A stretch of 22,105 bases of DNA from CAYYAU01 sp964469765 [NCBI: uncultured Clostridia bacterium]. GTDB lineage: Bacteria > UBA6262 > WVXT01 > CAYYAU01. The DNA lies in the NCBI GenBank assembly GCA_964469765.1, contig CAYYAU010000002.1, positions 1 through 22,105 of the forward strand. The letters run 5' to 3'. The translations under genes were made by a program, and so were the position numbers. Under the pieces are notes generated by a model that saw nothing but the letters and a program-made list of their open reading frames with translations, did not search any database and was not told the origin of the DNA. Below, in pieces: positions 15,279 to 22,105 of the stretch (position 1 is its first letter; each line of letters starts with the position of its first letter).

Positions 15279-16976
15279 TTACGCGAGTTCAATAATTACT
15301 TCATCCAAAGCAGCTCCTGCAGGTACCATTGGAAGCACCTTTTCTTCAGGTGGAATAATAAACTCTATTATAAATGGTTTTTTAACACTAATAGCCTTCT
15401 TTAAAGCAAGCTCAACATCTTCTTTTTTTTCAACTCTAATTCCCTCAATTCTATAAGCAGAAGCAACCTTTACAAAGTCAGGATTACCTTTTCCCAGATA
15501 TGTACCTGAAAACCTTTTATTATAAAACATATCCTGCCATTGTCTTACCATCCCTAAAAAACTGTTGTTAAGAATTGCAACTTTTACCGGAATGTTATAT
15601 TCGGATATCGTTGCGAGTTCCTGTATATTCATTTGAAAGCTTCCATCTCCTGCTATATCAAAAACCACTTTATCGGGGTTGGCAATCTGTGCCCCTATAG
15701 CTGCAGGAAAACCAAACCCCATTGTTCCAAGCCCTCCACTCGTTAGGAGTTGTCTTGGATACTTATAATTATAGAACTGCTCTGCCCACATTTGATTCTG
15801 TCCAACCTCAGTTGAAATGATAGCCTCTCCGTTTGTAAGTTCTGATATTTTCTCTATAATATATCCAGGCCGAGGCTGATTGTCCTTTTTATATGATAAA
15901 GGATTTTTTTCTTTCCACTGCTTAATTAGTTTCAACCAGGGTTGTAGTCTTTTTTTGTATTGCTGTAAAGAGGTTTTTTTTCTAATTGTTTCATTAATTG
16001 AGCTTAAAACATTCTTACAATCACCAACAATAGGTACATCAACACCTATTGTTTTATCAATAGAGGTTGGGTCTATATCAATTTGAATTTTTTTAGATTT
16101 AGGTGAGAATGCTCTTATCTTTCCAGTCACCCTATCATCAAACCTGACACCAACTCCAATAATTAAATCGGCATTCTGCATAGCATAATTGGAACAGAAT
16201 GTCCCATGCATTCCAACCATACCTGTGAACAACTCATAATCACTCGGAACACTGCCTATTCCCATCAATGTAAGTGTTATAGGAATAGATGTTAACTTAA
16301 TGAACTCCCTCAATTCCTTACTCGCCTCAGATATAACAATTCCACCCCCTCCATAAAGAAGGGGCCTTTGTGCATTCAAAATTAAATCAACAGCTTTTTT
16401 AATCTGTTGAGGATGTCCTTTATATTTTGGTTTATAACCTCTTATATTTATTTGTTCTTCAGAATTAAATTCACATTTTGACTTTTGTATATCAACAGGT
16501 ATATCAACAAGCACAGGACCGGGCCTTCCGGTTGATGCTATGTAGAAAGCCTCCTTTATTATCCTCGATAAATCCTTTATATCCTTTACAAGATAGTTAT
16601 GCTTTGTTATTGGTCTTGTTATGCCTGTTGTATCTGCCTCTTGAAAAGCATCATTACCAACAAGATGGGTTGCAACCTGACCCGTAAACGCAACAATTGG
16701 AACAGAATCCATATATGCAGTTGCAATACCTGTTGTTAAGTTTGTGGCACCTGGACCTGAAGTTGCGATACATACTCCAACCTTTCCAGTAGAGCGTGCA
16801 TACCCATCTGCCATATGTGCTGCTGCTTGTTCATGCCGGGCTAAAACGAATTTAATCTTAGATTCATATAGAACATCAAAGATTGGTATAACCGCTCCGC
16901 CAGGTATGCCGAAAAGATATTTCACCCCTTCCTTTTCTAATGATTTTACAAATATCTGTGCCCCTGTTAATTCCAT
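15279..16976 (-). CDS. ilvB: Acetolactate synthase catalytic (large) subunit
   Basis: The 565-residue thiamine-diphosphate enzyme makes acetolactate from pyruvate, or acetohydroxybutyrate with 2-oxobutyrate. Seen are FGIPGGAVIPIFD (22-34), the catalytic Glu49 in ARHEQAAAHMADGYAR, the SGPGATNL segment, the FAD-domain region GVGVRFDDRVTGK, and the ThDP/Mg motif GDGSFQMN ending in LNNSFLGMVRQWQ, where the Trp-containing segment marks true anabolic AHAS rather than catabolic AlsS. The partner regulatory subunit follows 19 bases later. An AGGAAAG-type ribosome site precedes the ATG. The 82-base gap from ilvD shows no clear promoter, T-box or leader peptide. Confidence 0.97.
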   Translation of the reverse strand: MELTGAQIFVKSLEKEGVKYLFGIPGGAVIPIFDVLYESKIKFVLARHEQAAAHMADGYARSTGKVGVCIATSGPGATNLTTGIATAYMDSVPIVAFTGQVATHLVGNDAFQEADTTGITRPITKHNYLVKDIKDLSRIIKEAFYIASTGRPGPVLVDIPVDIQKSKCEFNSEEQINIRGYKPKYKGHPQQIKKAVDLILNAQRPLLYGGGGIVISEASKELREFIKLTSIPITLTLMGIGSVPSDYELFTGMVGMHGTFCSNYAMQNADLIIGVGVRFDDRVTGKIRAFSPKSKKIQIDIDPTSIDKTIGVDVPIVGDCKNVLSSINETIRKKTSLQQYKKRLQPWLKLIKQWKEKNPLSYKKDNQPRPGYIIEKISELTNGEAIISTEVGQNQMWAEQFYNYKYPRQLLTSGGLGTMGFGFPAAIGAQIANPDKVVFDIAGDGSFQMNIQELATISEYNIPVKVAILNNSFLGMVRQWQDMFYNKRFSGTYLGKGNPDFVKVASAYRIEGIRVEKKEDVELALKKAISVKKPFIIEFIIPPEEKVLPMVPAGAALDEVIIELA

Positions 16977-17058
16977 TAATCTTTCCTCCTTGTGAATCCA
17001 CCTTCTACCAAAATTCTAAAACATCTGCTCTTTTCTCGCGGAGATTTTTGTAGTATAT

Positions 17059-18711
17059 CTATTCAACCACTGCACCTTTATCTGCTGAATGAACAATTCT
17101 ACTATATCGCCAAAGATATCCTTTTTTTATTTTAGGCTGAGGAGGAGTTATCCTGCTTAATCTTGCTTCAATCTCCATATTTGTCAAACGGATGTTAAGT
17201 TTCTTGTGAGGGATATCAATCACGATTGTATCTCCATCCTGTACAGCTGCAATAGGTCCTAACTTTGCTGCTTCTGGAGATACATGACCAACACAGGGTC
17301 CTCGTGTTCCGCCTGAGAACCTCCCATCAGTAATAAGAGCCACATATTTACTTAGTCCCATACCAACAATAGCAGAGGTGGGAGCTAACATCTCCCTCAT
17401 TCCTGGTCCACCTTGAGGTCCTTCATATCTTATAACAATAACAGAACCCTTTTTAATTTTTTTCTTTAGTATGGCTTTCATCGCTTCTTCTTCACTGTTA
17501 AAAACCTTCGCTTTGCCTGTGAACTTTCTCATTTTTGAATCCACAGCAGATTGTTTAACTACTGCTCCGTTCGGAGCAAGGTTTCCAAAAAGAATAACTA
17601 AACCTCCCTGAGAATGATAGGGCATGTCTGTGGTTCTAACTATATTTTTATCATATACTTTAGACTGTTTGGCAATAGTTTTTATATCCGTTCCAGTTAC
17701 CGTAAGAGAGTGTTTTAGTTTTTGTTGTAATACCTTAAGAACAGATGGAATACCTCCTGCATACTCTAAGTCTTCCATAAAATGCTCACCAGCTGGTCTT
17801 ACATTTACAATATGAGGGGTTTTTTCTGATATTTCATTAAACAGTTTTAAAGGTAACTCAATCTCAGCCTCTTTTGCAATTGCTGGAAGGTGTAACACGG
17901 TATTTGTTGAGCCTCCCAATGCAGTATCCACAACGATAGCATTGTAAATAGCTTCTTTTGTGACAATCCTTCTTGTTGTAATGTTCTCTTTAACTAATGA
18001 GATGATTCTCTCTCCAGATAAGTATGCAATCCTTTTCTTCTTAGATGACCCTGCAAGTGCAGTCGCACATCCTGGTAGAGACATACCCATTGCTTCAAAT
18101 AAACACGCTGTTGTATTTGCTGTATACATCCCCTGACAAGAACCTTGTCCAGGACAGGCATATACCTCTAGATTTTCAAAGTCTGACTTCTTCAGTTTCC
18201 CAGCGGTATAGTTACCAACAGCCTCAAATGTATCTCTAACTAAAGACCTTCTTACCATCTTATAATTTCCAGAAAGCATTGGACCTGCTGTAACAACAAT
18301 TGCTGGAATATCTAAACGGCAAGCTCCCATTAACATACCTGGATTTATCTTATCACAGTTTGTAAGCAGAACCAAACCATCTAACTGATGAGCCTGTGCA
18401 ATTGTTTCAATAGTATCAGCAACAAGCTCTCTTAATGGTAATGAGTAATGCATCCCAATATGTCCCATTGCAATACCATCACATAATGCAGGGACTCCAA
18501 AGACAAAAGATGTTCCTCCTGCTGAATGTATTCCTTTTTCTATCTCTCTTTCCAGCTCTCTCATTCCAATATGACCTGGCACAAGGTCAGTAAAACTTGT
18601 TGCTATACCAATGAAAGGGTTACTCATCTGTTTTTTTGTTATCCCTGTTGCGTAGAGTAATGCTCTATTTGGCATTCGTTCAACACCTTTTTTTGTCTTA
18701 TCACTACGCAC
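17059..18711 (-). CDS. ilvD: Dihydroxy-acid dehydratase
   Basis: I choose the GTG at 18709-18711, which has the site AGGGAGGG five bases before it and gives the family N-terminus (V/M)[11 protein letters not shown], for 550 residues; the frame remains open 42 bases upstream into a repeat. The enzyme dehydrates dihydroxyisovalerate and dihydroxymethylvalerate. Fe-S cysteines are Cys119 in [10 protein letters not shown] and that in [15 protein letters not shown]. The third position, a Cys in [2Fe-2S] plant-type members, is here within [14 protein letters not shown] and is not Cys, like the oxygen-sensitive E. coli enzyme (SFTQFVPGH). An oxygen-labile cluster would suit an anaerobe. C-terminal markers [20 protein letters not shown] are intact. 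Confidence 0.96.
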   Translation of the reverse strand: MRSDKTKKGVERMPNRALLYATGITKKQMSNPFIGIATSFTDLVPGHIGMRELEREIEKGIHSAGGTSFVFGVPALCDGIAMGHIGMHYSLPLRELVADTIETIAQAHQLDGLVLLTNCDKINPGMLMGACRLDIPAIVVTAGPMLSGNYKMVRRSLVRDTFEAVGNYTAGKLKKSDFENLEVYACPGQGSCQGMYTANTTACLFEAMGMSLPGCATALAGSSKKKRIAYLSGERIISLVKENITTRRIVTKEAIYNAIVVDTALGGSTNTVLHLPAIAKEAEIELPLKLFNEISEKTPHIVNVRPAGEHFMEDLEYAGGIPSVLKVLQQKLKHSLTVTGTDIKTIAKQSKVYDKNIVRTTDMPYHSQGGLVILFGNLAPNGAVVKQSAVDSKMRKFTGKAKVFNSEEEAMKAILKKKIKKGSVIVIRYEGPQGGPGMREMLAPTSAIVGMGLSKYVALITDGRFSGGTRGPCVGHVSPEAAKLGPIAAVQDGDTIVIDIPHKKLNIRLTNMEIEARLSRITPPQPKIKKGYLWRYSRIVHSADKGAVVE

Positions 18712-18730
18712 GATTCCCTCCCTATTTAAA

Positions 18731-18816
18731 AAATTCCAAATGACAAATCCCAAAATCCAAAAATTATAAGGAACCGTTACTAATTGGATATTTGAAATTT
18801 GAATTTTGGATTTTTG
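18731..18816. repeat. MITE-like imperfect palindrome between cimA and ilvD
   Basis: Two A/T-rich arms, 18731-18765 and 18782-18816, share AAAATCCAAAA in opposite orientation around a short centre (ATAAGGAACCGTTACT). The left arm includes the motif AAATTCCAAATGACAAATCC, familiar from dispersed intergenic repeats in other bacterial genomes. A shorter relative lies before leuC. In the transcript it would form a long weak hairpin ahead of ilvD. Confidence 0.65.
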
Positions 18817-18824
18817 TTTAAACT

Positions 18825-20387
18825 TTATCCTTTTAATAACTTATATTCTACACTATCAACAAGTGCATGCCAACTTGCTTCAATAATATTTTCAGAAACA
18901 CCGATAGTATTCCATATTTCTTTTTTATCTCTGGATTCAATAAGTACCCTTACCTTTGCTCTTGTTCCTTTTGTTGCATCAATTACACGAACCTTAAAAT
19001 CAGAAAGTCTCATCTGTTTAAGCTGCGGGTAAAACTTTTCTAAAGCCTTTCTTAACGCATTATCCAGAGCATTTACTGGTCCATCCCCCTCTGCAGCGGT
19101 GTGTTCATACTTATTCTTTACCTTTACTTTAATTGTTGCTTCAGAATGAAGATTTCCTTTACTATCCTTTTCTACAATAACCCTAAATCCTTCAAGTTCA
19201 AAAAAAGGTGGATAGCCTTTTTGATATTTTCTCATAATTAAGCTAAATGAACCCTCAGCACCTTCAAACTGATAACCTTGATGTTCTAACTCCTTTAGGT
19301 TTTTAAGTAGTTCTTTTACTTTTTTGTCATCCTTTCCAAAATCAATATTAAACTCCTTTGCCTTAACTATTAGAGCGGTTTTCCCCGAAAGCTCTGAAAG
19401 AAGAATTCTTCTTTTATTTCCCACGAGCTCTGGTGAGATATGCTCATATGTGGAGGAATGCTTTTCTACAGCACTTATATGTATTCCTCCTTTATGACTG
19501 AATGCAGAGTTGCCAACATATGGCTGATTACTTTTAGGGATCTGATTTGCAATTTCATCAATATACCGCGATATCCCGGTTAAGTGTTGTAGTTTATTTT
19601 TTGGAAGGGCATTTAACCCCATTTTTAGTTGCAATGTTGGAATAATAGAACATAGATTTGCATTTCCGCATCTTTCGCCATACCCATTAATTGTCCCTTG
19701 AACTAATATACAGCCCTGTTCTACGGCAACTATAGAATTAGCAACAGCTAAATCACTATCATTATGCGTATGAATACCAAGTGGAGTTGATATTTGTTTT
19801 TTAACTACTTTTATTATTTTAATTAAATCTGATGGTAATGTCCCTCCGTTTGTATCAGCTAATGTAATATTATCAACATGCGCTTTTTCTGCCTGTTTCA
19901 ATGTGGCTAATGCATACTCTTTATCTGCTTTAAATCCATCAAAGAAATGCTCAGCATCGTAGATAACTTCAAACCCCTTATTTTTTAAATATGTAAGGGA
20001 ATCATAAATCATATTAAGATTCTCAGTTAATGTTGTTCTTAATGCACACTTCACATGCAAATCCCAGCTTTTTCCAAATATACACACCACCTCTGGTTTT
20101 ACATTTATAATTGCCTTAAGGTTTGGATCAGTTTCTGGTTTATTATCTTTATACCGCGTGCTCCCAAACGCAGCAACTTTGGAATGTTTAAGCTTCGCCT
20201 TCTTAATTTCCTTAAAGAACAGTATATCCTTTGGGTTTGAACCTGGCCAACCTCCTTCAATATAGTCTATGCCGATAGAATCAAGCATTTTTGCAACCTT
20301 AATTTTATCTTGTAGAGAAAACGATATCCCTTCCCCTTGTGCACCGTCTCGTAAAGTAGTATCGTATAAATAAATCTTCTTTTTCAT
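18825..20387 (-). CDS. cimA: (R)-citramalate synthase
   Basis: The 520-residue protein is a LeuA-superfamily synthase of the CimA type: it condenses pyruvate with acetyl-CoA to citramalate, the first step of threonine-independent isoleucine synthesis. Markers are [17 protein letters not shown] (8-24), the [11 protein letters not shown] segment of the CimA family, the metal-binding [25 protein letters not shown], and [21 protein letters not shown] and [10 protein letters not shown] separate it from LeuA (GEQSPG, EAGFP). The C-terminal allosteric domain (from about 380, with [14 protein letters not shown]) is complete, so isoleucine feedback inhibition is likely. It leads the branched-chain genes, following the lemA-like gene by 53 bases with no clear promoter between. 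Confidence 0.95.
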   Translation of the reverse strand: MKKKIYLYDTTLRDGAQGEGISFSLQDKIKVAKMLDSIGIDYIEGGWPGSNPKDILFFKEIKKAKLKHSKVAAFGSTRYKDNKPETDPNLKAIINVKPEVVCIFGKSWDLHVKCALRTTLTENLNMIYDSLTYLKNKGFEVIYDAEHFFDGFKADKEYALATLKQAEKAHVDNITLADTNGGTLPSDLIKIIKVVKKQISTPLGIHTHNDSDLAVANSIVAVEQGCILVQGTINGYGERCGNANLCSIIPTLQLKMGLNALPKNKLQHLTGISRYIDEIANQIPKSNQPYVGNSAFSHKGGIHISAVEKHSSTYEHISPELVGNKRRILLSELSGKTALIVKAKEFNIDFGKDDKKVKELLKNLKELEHQGYQFEGAEGSFSLIMRKYQKGYPPFFELEGFRVIVEKDSKGNLHSEATIKVKVKNKYEHTAAEGDGPVNALDNALRKALEKFYPQLKQMRLSDFKVRVIDATKGTRAKVRVLIESRDKKEIWNTIGVSENIIEASWHALVDSVEYKLLKG

Positions 20388-20440
20388 AAATAGACCCCAC
20401 TATAAAAATACTTCTTTTATCATAAACTTCTCTACCTTGT

Positions 20441-21007
20441 TTAGAATTCTACCTTTGGAACCGTTTTTTCCTTTTCTTCTACTTCAAAATAAGGAGCTTT
20501 TTCAAAGTTAAATATGCCTGCAAATACTCTTCCAGGAAATCTTTTTATCATTATATTATATATTTTCACACTTCTATTATATCTCATCCTTTCAACTGCA
20601 ATTCTGTTTTCAGTACCAGCGAGTTCATCCATTAACCTCTGAAACACCTCATTTGCCTTTAAAACAGGATAATTCTCAACAATTGCAAGAAGCCTTCCCA
20701 GTGCTCCATCCATCATTCGTGAAGCAGCCATTTTTTCAGATACCGTCCTTGCCCCTGTGTAGGCTTTTCTTGCCTCGGCAAGCTGGATAAATATCTGTCT
20801 CTCATGTTTAGCATAGCCTTTAGTAGTATTAACAAGATTTGGAATGAGGTCCGCTCTTCTTTTCAATTGGTTATCAATCTGTGCCCATGCCTCATTAACC
20901 TGTTCCTTTACATTCACAAACCGATTGTAATAAGAAACAAATGTCCCTACAATGATTACAATAACTCCTAAAACAACAATCAAGCCAATAATCAAACCCT
21001 TTTTCAT
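20441..21007 (-). CDS. lemA: LemA-family membrane-anchored protein
   Basis: The 188-residue protein has an N-terminal membrane helix (KGLIIGLIVVLGVIVIIVGTFV, about 3-24) followed by a LemA helical bundle: YYNRFVNVKEQVNEAWAQIDNQLKRRADLIPNLV, then GYAKHERQIF, the ENYPVLKANEVFQRLMDELAGTENRIAVERMRYN segment and the tail FPGRVFAGIFNFEKAPYFEVEE. All family blocks are present in order. LemA proteins are found widely and their molecular role is not settled. It has its own near-consensus promoter and a GGAGGG ribosome site. Its usual neighbours (M48 peptidase HtpX or TPM-domain proteins) are absent; instead it precedes cimA, so its link to amino acid synthesis may be only positional. Confidence 0.95.
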   Translation of the reverse strand: MKKGLIIGLIVVLGVIVIIVGTFVSYYNRFVNVKEQVNEAWAQIDNQLKRRADLIPNLVNTTKGYAKHERQIFIQLAEARKAYTGARTVSEKMAASRMMDGALGRLLAIVENYPVLKANEVFQRLMDELAGTENRIAVERMRYNRSVKIYNIMIKRFPGRVFAGIFNFEKAPYFEVEEKEKTVPKVEF

Positions 21008-21062
21008 TGTCCCTCCAACATCCTTTTAGATTTTTTTATCTTTATGGTAGAGATATAAAATA

Positions 21063-21091
21063 TTTATAACATATTTATACCTACATGTCAA
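21063..21091 (-). promoter_or_regulatory. Sigma70-type promoter before lemA (and probably the ilv/leu cluster)
   Basis: Minus-strand TTGACA (21086-21091), a 17-base spacer and TATAAA (21063-21068) lie just after nadE, leaving a leader of about 48 bases before lemA. No better promoter is visible before cimA, so transcription of the branched-chain genes may start here. Confidence 0.75.
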
Positions 21092-21096
21092 CAACA

Positions 21097-21804
21097 TCAG
21101 CTCTTACGAAAGATAGCCGGAACACACAGTTTGTGTTTAGTCTGTTTTATAATGTTATTAATATCTTTTAGTTTTTTGTTTCTAATTTTTTTACCTTTCT
21201 CTAAACTTAACAAAATCCTATCAAGTTGAGTATATGTTATTCCCAACTCTTTTTCATCTGTCTGGCCTTGCCATAGGCCTGCAGAGGGGGGCTTATTAAT
21301 AATCCTTTCAGGAATACCTACTTTCTCTGCTAAAACTTTAATCTCTGTTTTATATAAATTTCCCAAAGGAAGAAGGTCAACCCCTCCATCCCCATATTTT
21401 GTAAAATATCCAACCTTTAATTCGCTTTTGTTCCCTGTTCCAACAACCAGATAATCTAACGCATTTGCAAAATAATAAAGAGTAATCATTCTAAGTCTCG
21501 GTTTGATGTTAACAACACTCATTTTGTTATAATACGGAAGCAGTTTTATATAATTTTCAAATATTTTGGTTAAATCTATTATTTTTGTGTTTATATTGAA
21601 TTTTTTTGCTATATAAAGAGCATCTTTAATGTCCTTTTTTCTACTTTGACAGGGCAGAATAAGTCCTAACACATTATTTGTTGCTTTCTTGCATAGATAA
21701 GCAGTAAAGGAAGAATCCAATCCTCCACTCAATCCTAACACAAACCCTTTTTTTCTACATTTTTTAAGCTGAAACTTTAACCAATTAATAATGTCTTTCT
21801 CCAC
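21097..21804 (-). CDS. nadE: NH3-dependent NAD synthetase
   Basis: The 235-residue protein converts nicotinic acid adenine dinucleotide to NAD using ATP and ammonia. It has the P-loop-like pyrophosphatase motif SGGLDSS (26-32), the adenylate-site segment GTGNKSELKVGYFTKYGDGGVDLLPLGNLYKTE and the KPPSAGLWQGQTDEKELG segment that covers the active site. There is no N-terminal nitrilase (glutaminase) domain, so ammonia must be supplied free or by a partner. The start is GTG at 21802-21804, with AGAGGT eight bases upstream. A good promoter stands right after it, so it probably is not the driver of the downstream operon. Confidence 0.95.
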   Translation of the reverse strand: MEKDIINWLKFQLKKCRKKGFVLGLSGGLDSSFTAYLCKKATNNVLGLILPCQSRKKDIKDALYIAKKFNINTKIIDLTKIFENYIKLLPYYNKMSVVNIKPRLRMITLYYFANALDYLVVGTGNKSELKVGYFTKYGDGGVDLLPLGNLYKTEIKVLAEKVGIPERIINKPPSAGLWQGQTDEKELGITYTQLDRILLSLEKGKKIRNKKLKDINNIIKQTKHKLCVPAIFRKS

Positions 21805-22105
21805 AGTTTTACCTCTTTATATAAGAAAATTAAAGAAACCTCTATAGTAAAAACACATTCTACAATTTTTTTAAGAAATTGCAACTAAAAAATTATCAAA
21901 CATGGATAAAATTAGAAGAAGCCAACCATTATTCTGGAAGTTCTCCCTCAAAATCTTAAACCTTCCAAATTATAAATATTATTTCAGAAAATCAACAAAA
22001 TAGACTTTTTTAGTAAGCAAAAAAGACTGTTGTTACTAAATCAAGATGTTAATTTTTTCCAAAGCTAAATAGATATAATGAATTCTTAATAATACGGCAG
22101 ATTCT
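21805..22105. other. Gene-free A/T-rich end region with an inverted repeat
   Basis: These 301 bases hold no convincing gene. Short open frames lack ribosome sites. An inverted repeat TTTAGTAA (22009-22016) / TTACTAAA (22033-22040) with a 16-base loop is present; it could be an operator or part of a terminator of a gene outside the window. The stretch nearest nadE carries the candidate promoter listed separately. Confidence 0.5.
21857..21884 (-). promoter_or_regulatory. Candidate nadE promoter
   Basis: Minus-strand TTGCAA (21879-21884), a 16-base spacer and TAGAAT (21857-21862) lie about 50 bases before the GTG start. The match is moderate, in A/T-rich sequence where such matches arise by chance. 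Confidence 0.4.

Noticed and set aside
16977-17058. T-box riboswitch or leader peptide attenuator before ilv/leu genes
   Set aside because: No run of branched-chain codons with a terminator hairpin and no T-box core (TGGNACCGCG) was seen in this or the other spacers of the cluster.
18712-18753. Upstream in-frame extension of ilvD
   Set aside because: It runs through the repeat; the GTG at 18711 has AGGGAGGG and matches the family start RSDKTKKG.
21903-22004. 33-codon plus-strand frame starting ATGGATAAAATTAG
   Set aside because: No ribosome site, no recognisable motif, and the length is expected by chance in A/T-rich sequence.

Overview
The window is A+T-rich and bacterial. Shine-Dalgarno sites and sigma70-type promoters (TTGACA, 17 bp, TATAAT-like) are easy to see, and LemA, two-component acetolactate synthase and bacterial-type leucine genes are present. 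The biosynthetic chemistry (HcyBio/DUF39 homocysteine protein, citramalate synthase, an oxygen-sensitive-looking dihydroxy-acid dehydratase, several Fe-S proteins, a thioredoxin reductase with an atypical nucleotide site) points to an anaerobe, possibly from an uncultured phylum. I cannot name the taxon. Every supported gene lies on the minus strand, so transcription runs from high to low coordinates.

Right part (about 21800 down to 6500). An ammonia-dependent NAD synthetase (nadE) and a LemA-family membrane protein precede a nearly complete branched-chain amino acid cluster: cimA (citramalate synthase), ilvD, ilvB, ilvN, ilvC, leuA, leuC, leuD, an unrelated secreted HEAT-like protein, leuB and asd. 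With both cimA and leuA, the shared LeuCD/LeuB enzymes can serve leucine synthesis and also the pyruvate/citramalate route to 2-oxobutyrate for isoleucine. No threonine deaminase or transaminase is in the window. Spacers between several genes hold short dispersed repeats: a GTTATTG-type repeat in three copies, and TTTGGATTTT/AAAATCCAAA imperfect palindromes in two places.

Middle part (6400 to 4200). A compact four-gene operon has its own promoter, an 18-bp palindromic operator and a hairpin terminator. It encodes an ArsR regulator with a CVC metal-binding motif, a 2x[4Fe-4S] ferredoxin, a TrmO/TsaA-type protein and a TauE/SafE-type exporter.

Left part (4180 to 1). A thioredoxin reductase has its own promoter. 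Next comes a sulfur-assimilation operon behind a very good promoter: an Rrf2/IscR-like regulator with three Cys, a 49-residue protein that looks like an internally deleted Thi4, cysteine synthase, a tiny zinc-ribbon protein whose frame is broken by one base, the HcyBio homocysteine protein, and the first seven codons of a probable NIL-domain ferredoxin running off the edge. Together with asd, this suggests homocysteine made directly from aspartate semialdehyde, as described for Methanosarcina and some sulfate reducers, next to the cysteine branch.
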